DNA from: Rhizobium chutanense
GTDB taxonomy: Bacteria; Pseudomonadota; Alphaproteobacteria; Rhizobiales; Rhizobiaceae
DNA: 64,000 nucleotides
NCBI RefSeq assembly: GCF_002531935.1
Contig: NZ_NWSV01000017.1
Span: forward strand, 1-64,000
Direction of reading: 5' to 3'
Position numbers and translations under genes: made by a program. Under the pieces are notes generated by a model, which was not told the origin of the DNA, did not search any database, and was given only the letters and a program-made list of their open reading frames with translations. Of the stretch, positions 60,734-64,000 are shown in pieces. How positions within the stretch are numbered: the stretch's first letter is position 1; each line of letters starts with the position of its first letter.

Positions 60734-61783
60734 TTGAAGAAATCCGCAAGAAGTGACGTAACTGTTGCTGTTGTAATCCCCGCCTATAACGCGGAACAAA
60801 CTCTGACTGAAACAATCAGCAGCGTTCGCAATCAAACACATCAGGCGCTCGATATCGTTGTGGTCGACGACGGTTCTAAGGACCATACCCTGGCTGTTGC
60901 GCAAGCAGTCGCTAAAATAGATCCGCGCGTGCGAGTATTGAAGCAAAGAAATTCCGGCGTCGCTGCTGCTCGAAATGCGGGTTGGCGCTCTACGTCTGCC
61001 GACTTGGTGGCATTCCTGGATGCCGATGACCTTTGGTCACCGGATAAAATTGAGCGACAATTGGCGGCATTGGAGGCAGGTGGTCCTCAAGTCGGGCTGG
61101 TCTACACTTGGTATGCGATGATCGACCACAAGAATTACGTCATTTACCGAAGCAATGAAATTTCCATCGAGGGAGATGTGCTCGACGAGGTGCTTGCCAA
61201 TAACTTCATTGGAAATGGAAGTTCGCCACTCGTACGGCGGAATATCCTCGAGGCGACGGGAGGATTTGACTCCTCACTTCAACAGCGCGGCGCGCAGGGA
61301 TGTGAAGATCTCCTGTTCTACTGCTTGGCCGCTGAATTCTCGCATTTTGCGGTGGTGCCGGATCATCTTGTCGGCTACCGCCAAACCCCCGACAACATGT
61401 CAGCCAATCTGACGCGAATGCTTCGGTCCTGGATTCTGGTCGCGGATGAAATGCTAAAGAGACACCCGGACAGGAGTTCTGCAATCCGGGCCGGTCTGCG
61501 CAGCTGTGGCCGGTGGCTCGCCCAAAGGGCGGTTGAACAAGGCCGATACCGCGCGCTCATCGGACTTGTGGCAACCATGTCGCGACATGACAAGTCAATT
61601 GCCGCCAGGATGCTGGCGGTCGAGGCGAGATCAAAGGCGATGACGAGCCTCAAAAAAAAGATCCGATCATGGCGGAAGCAGGAACCTTATTTCTCTCCAA
61701 ATCCCAACCATCGTTTTGCTCTGGGAACAAAGTACGATGCGGGTTGGAAGGTGGAAGCCCCGATGCTTGTTTCAGCCGAATAG
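60734..61783 (+). CDS. glycosyltransferase family 2
   Basis: 349 residues when started at TTG 60734 (GGAG eight bases upstream); the frame is also open from TTG 60689. GT2 motifs: VAVVIPAYNAEQTLTETI, DIVVVDDGSKDHTLAVA, NSGVAAARNAGWRS and VAFLDADDLWSPDKI with the metal site. The C-terminal part (LRSCGRWLAQRAVEQGRYRAL) has the helical tail of rhamnosyl- or galactosyltransferase-like GT2s. Its end overlaps the convergent gene by 12 nt. Confidence 0.87.
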   Translation: MKKSARSDVTVAVVIPAYNAEQTLTETISSVRNQTHQALDIVVVDDGSKDHTLAVAQAVAKIDPRVRVLKQRNSGVAAARNAGWRSTSADLVAFLDADDLWSPDKIERQLAALEAGGPQVGLVYTWYAMIDHKNYVIYRSNEISIEGDVLDEVLANNFIGNGSSPLVRRNILEATGGFDSSLQQRGAQGCEDLLFYCLAAEFSHFAVVPDHLVGYRQTPDNMSANLTRMLRSWILVADEMLKRHPDRSSAIRAGLRSCGRWLAQRAVEQGRYRALIGLVATMSRHDKSIAARMLAVEARSKAMTSLKKKIRSWRKQEPYFSPNPNHRFALGTKYDAGWKVEAPMLVSAE

Positions 61784-64000
61784 CAGATTTGCGAACTCTG
61801 ACGGGGTGATCCCGCGAAAAACCTCCTGTCTTTTCAATGCGAGCTTATCTGCATCCGCCCGCACCGTGCCACCGACGCAGCTTAACCCGATCCGGTAACC
61901 ACACTGTTCGGCCAAGTCCCGGATAGCGGGGTCGAAGTCGCCGTACGGATATGCGACCGCCAGCACGTCTCGACCCAGGCATTTTTCAAGCATAGCTTTG
62001 GAGCCGGCAAGCTCTCGCAACAGGTTGTCCGGTGCCAGGGCAGATAAACGCACGTGTCGGACACCGTGGGCGCCCAGCGTCACGTCGCTTTTCGCGACTG
62101 CAGCAAGTTCCTCCCACGTTAGCAGTGGAGCTGGCGATCCATAGGCCGAATCCCATATTGCAGAGCCGCCGACCCTACCTGTTGGGACAAAGAGGGAGGA
62201 TGGGAAGCCGTATCGATGTAGCAGTGGGAGGGCATGGGTCATGAAATCGCGTGTAGCGTCGTCGAAGGTCAGAACTAATGTCTTTTCGGGCGGTTTGGCC
62301 CCTTCATCGAAACAAGCAAGCAGCCGATCCAAAGTCATCCCGCGCCATCCGGCGTCGCGCAGGAAGGCCAGTTGAGCTTCGAAAGCCTCCGGAGACTGGC
62401 GGTATCGAGCAAGCTGTTCCGCCCCGTCGTCCGAAACTTGATGATACATCAGGATCGGGACATCGTTCCAGTCGGCCGCTGCTTCCACAACTTGCCCCCC
62501 TCTCCAGCGTACCTGGCTGGCGACCTGAAGAGGCAAAGGCTGCGCCGTGTTTACTTCCACGCGTGTCGGCTCAACGAAGCCCCCGTGCTCCACCTTCTCG
62601 AACCTTTGGATTCGATAGAGTGGACTCTTGGCTTCAACCGAGAGAGTTAAATCCGGATGCTGGTCAAACATCTCACCTATGCCGACCGCACCGAATTCAT
62701 GCGGCCACCCAAATCCCGTCTCATTCGGCCTATCAATCAGAAGGTTGGCGTGGGCGGTCACGAACCAACCGCCAGTGCGAAGGCTGCCTGCAATCTTATC
62801 GACTATCTGCCGGAGTTTTTCTCTGTTCTCGAAATAGTACAGAACTTCACTGCAGACGATGAGATCGTAAGGCCCTCCCAGCTCGTCGCGCAAAAGATCC
62901 AACTGCCGATAGTCTACCGCGCCATCATGGTCCTGAAGCGAGGCCGCTCGAGCGACTGCCGACGCCGAAATGTCGGTCGCCAGCAGGTTGTCGACGCGGG
63001 AGGCCAACATCCGTGTAAAGGTTCCCTCCGCGCAGGCCAGCTCAAGGCCGCTTGAAAAGCGCCGATCGTCCAACAACGAGAGTGTTTGAAGATATTTCAC
63101 AGTCTCGTAGTTATTTCGGTAGTCCCAAGGATCGACCTGGGAAAACAGCTCCTCCCAATACGCCTCCGTATCGTACTTCGGCACCTCATCGTCCACCGGG
63201 CCGGTTTTTTTCGACGGCGTCTCCTTTAACATCTGCGCCGAGGCTGCAGCTGCCCGCTGGCTTTCCTCTTCAACGATTCGATCGAATTCGACGCGCCCGG
63301 CATGCGCGAGGGCCGATATCGAGTCGACAGGTGCTGGTGTCGGCTCCTTCTTGCTCCACCAACCCGCTACTGCCTTGGCTTCGGCCCAATATGATATTTT
63401 GGCCATGAGCTTCAGCGCCCGTTGAGCTCCCCCCCGGTGGCTTGGCGCTACTATGCTGGCGGAGGCGGCGCGCTCATCATCCTGATCAGGATTGACGGAG
63501 CCATCTTCTGCCGCAGTTGCGTGCGTCAGATCGTCGAACTCCGGGCTGAACGCCAGCCTAAGTCGATTTCGTATAGCATCCGCTTCGATTGCGCCGAAGA
63601 CAACAAACTCCAGCTGCCCCAGCAGCGTCGGACCTTGCCAGATGCAACAGCGCAACCGCTCAATGCCGGGCAAGATCAGGTCGACGATCGGTCGATCCAA
63701 ATCGATTGGCTGTATCCTTCTTGTTCCGATCGTGGCGGGCACGTTGGTCGGCAGTTGGTCAGCGATCTTTCGCTCCAGTGAACGAACCAACAGGGAACCA
63801 AAAGCTTCTTGGGGACCATGCCGATTAAACCAAGCCTCAAGCTCCGGAAGCTTGCCCTGGATCTTCGACCAGAGTCCGGGCCAAATCGGCTCGTCCGGGA
63901 AGGCGCCGACCACAATCCCGTCTAGCAATATTGCGCTGAGCGCGTAGGCATCGGCGTCAGGCGGAAGTGGCTCTGCTACCCGGTCAAGCAGTTCGCCAGG
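61772..64000 (-). CDS. modular protein: unknown N-part, NodS-like methyltransferase, NodB-like deacetylase (5' partial)
   Basis: The frame is open through the right edge, so the true start is outside; at least 743 residues are present. Visible order: an N-terminal region with no recognised fold (PIDLDRPIVDLILPGIERLRC); a SAM methyltransferase resembling NodS (YDTEAYWEELFSQVDPWDYR, then LELACAEGTFTRMLASRV and DLIVCSEVLYYF); and a C-terminal CE4 polysaccharide deacetylase (ILMYHQVSDDG, LTFDDATRDF, GAHGVRHVRL with metal-binding Asp and His residues). In nodulation, NodB deacetylates and NodS N-methylates the same chitin oligomer end, so having both activities in one chain suggests an N-methylated amino sugar on a glycan. 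Paired with the GT2 gene convergently. Confidence 0.85.
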   Translation of the reverse strand, partial: PGELLDRVAEPLPPDADAYALSAILLDGIVVGAFPDEPIWPGLWSKIQGKLPELEAWFNRHGPQEAFGSLLVRSLERKIADQLPTNVPATIGTRRIQPIDLDRPIVDLILPGIERLRCCIWQGPTLLGQLEFVVFGAIEADAIRNRLRLAFSPEFDDLTHATAAEDGSVNPDQDDERAASASIVAPSHRGGAQRALKLMAKISYWAEAKAVAGWWSKKEPTPAPVDSISALAHAGRVEFDRIVEEESQRAAAASAQMLKETPSKKTGPVDDEVPKYDTEAYWEELFSQVDPWDYRNNYETVKYLQTLSLLDDRRFSSGLELACAEGTFTRMLASRVDNLLATDISASAVARAASLQDHDGAVDYRQLDLLRDELGGPYDLIVCSEVLYYFENREKLRQIVDKIAGSLRTGGWFVTAHANLLIDRPNETGFGWPHEFGAVGIGEMFDQHPDLTLSVEAKSPLYRIQRFEKVEHGGFVEPTRVEVNTAQPLPLQVASQVRWRGGQVVEAAADWNDVPILMYHQVSDDGAEQLARYRQSPEAFEAQLAFLRDAGWRGMTLDRLLACFDEGAKPPEKTLVLTFDDATRDFMTHALPLLHRYGFPSSLFVPTGRVGGSAIWDSAYGSPAPLLTWEELAAVAKSDVTLGAHGVRHVRLSALAPDNLLRELAGSKAMLEKCLGRDVLAVAYPYGDFDPAIRDLAEQCGYRIGLSCVGGTVRADADKLALKRQEVFRGITPSEFANLLFG

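Noticed and set aside
1..64000. tRNA, rRNA and CRISPR arrays
   Set aside because: No cloverleaf-like sequence or repeat-spacer pattern was found by reading.

Overview
The window reads as a Rhizobium-type alphaproteobacterial replicon (R. etli / R. leguminosarum group), judged from gene content: ThuA/ThuB-like sugar genes, an IS481 remnant, Rap-type cadherin-like secreted proteins with a PrsDE-like exporter, PssD/PssE-like transferases, rhizobial NoeK/NoeJ-like mannose enzymes and a PraR-like regulator. No tRNA, rRNA, CRISPR array or replication origin was seen.

Layout. 1-3.5 kb: end of a ThuA-like gene, a Gfo/Idh/MocA oxidoreductase, a half-size EamA transporter and a winged-helix/TPR regulator. 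3.7-10 kb: a small secreted protein, then a complete cecR-ybhG-ybhF-ybhS-ybhR type efflux operon on the minus strand with a 12-bp palindrome in front. 10-20 kb: IS481 remnant, small secreted proteins, UDP-glucuronate epimerase, an EEP-family protein, an in-frame phosphomannomutase / mannose-1-P guanylyltransferase fusion, uracil-DNA glycosylase, an mhqO-mhqD-like pair and a KTSC protein. 20.7-51.5 kb: a large surface-polysaccharide region holding UDP-glucose dehydrogenase, a Wzy-like polymerase/ligase, Wza-like lipoprotein, Wzc-like tyrosine autokinase, Rap-like protein, beta-helix protein, type I secretion ABC/HlyD pair, PssD/PssE-like pair, five further glycosyltransferases, two pyruvyltransferases, a Wzx flippase, an acetyltransferase and a GH10 glycanase. 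No priming glycosyl-1-phosphate transferase is visible.

52.6-55.7 kb holds the most interesting system: an apparent RiPP (ribosomally made, modified peptide) operon. An XRE regulator overlaps by ATGA a 55-codon gene (53120-53287) whose product ends in three exact Pro-Met-Phe-Asp-Ala-Gly repeats. It is followed by a YcaO cyclodehydratase-fold enzyme, an overlapping TfuA and a 114-residue unknown protein. YcaO plus TfuA is the known pairing for backbone thioamidation, and the repeats contain no Cys, Ser or Thr, so azoline formation there is excluded.

55.7-64 kb: a decayed LuxR-type fragment, a soluble double-PAS chemoreceptor overlapping cheW, small hypothetical genes, 1.5 kb of gene-poor DNA, a GT2 glycosyltransferase, and a modular protein joining a NodS-like methyltransferase to a NodB-like deacetylase that runs off the right edge.
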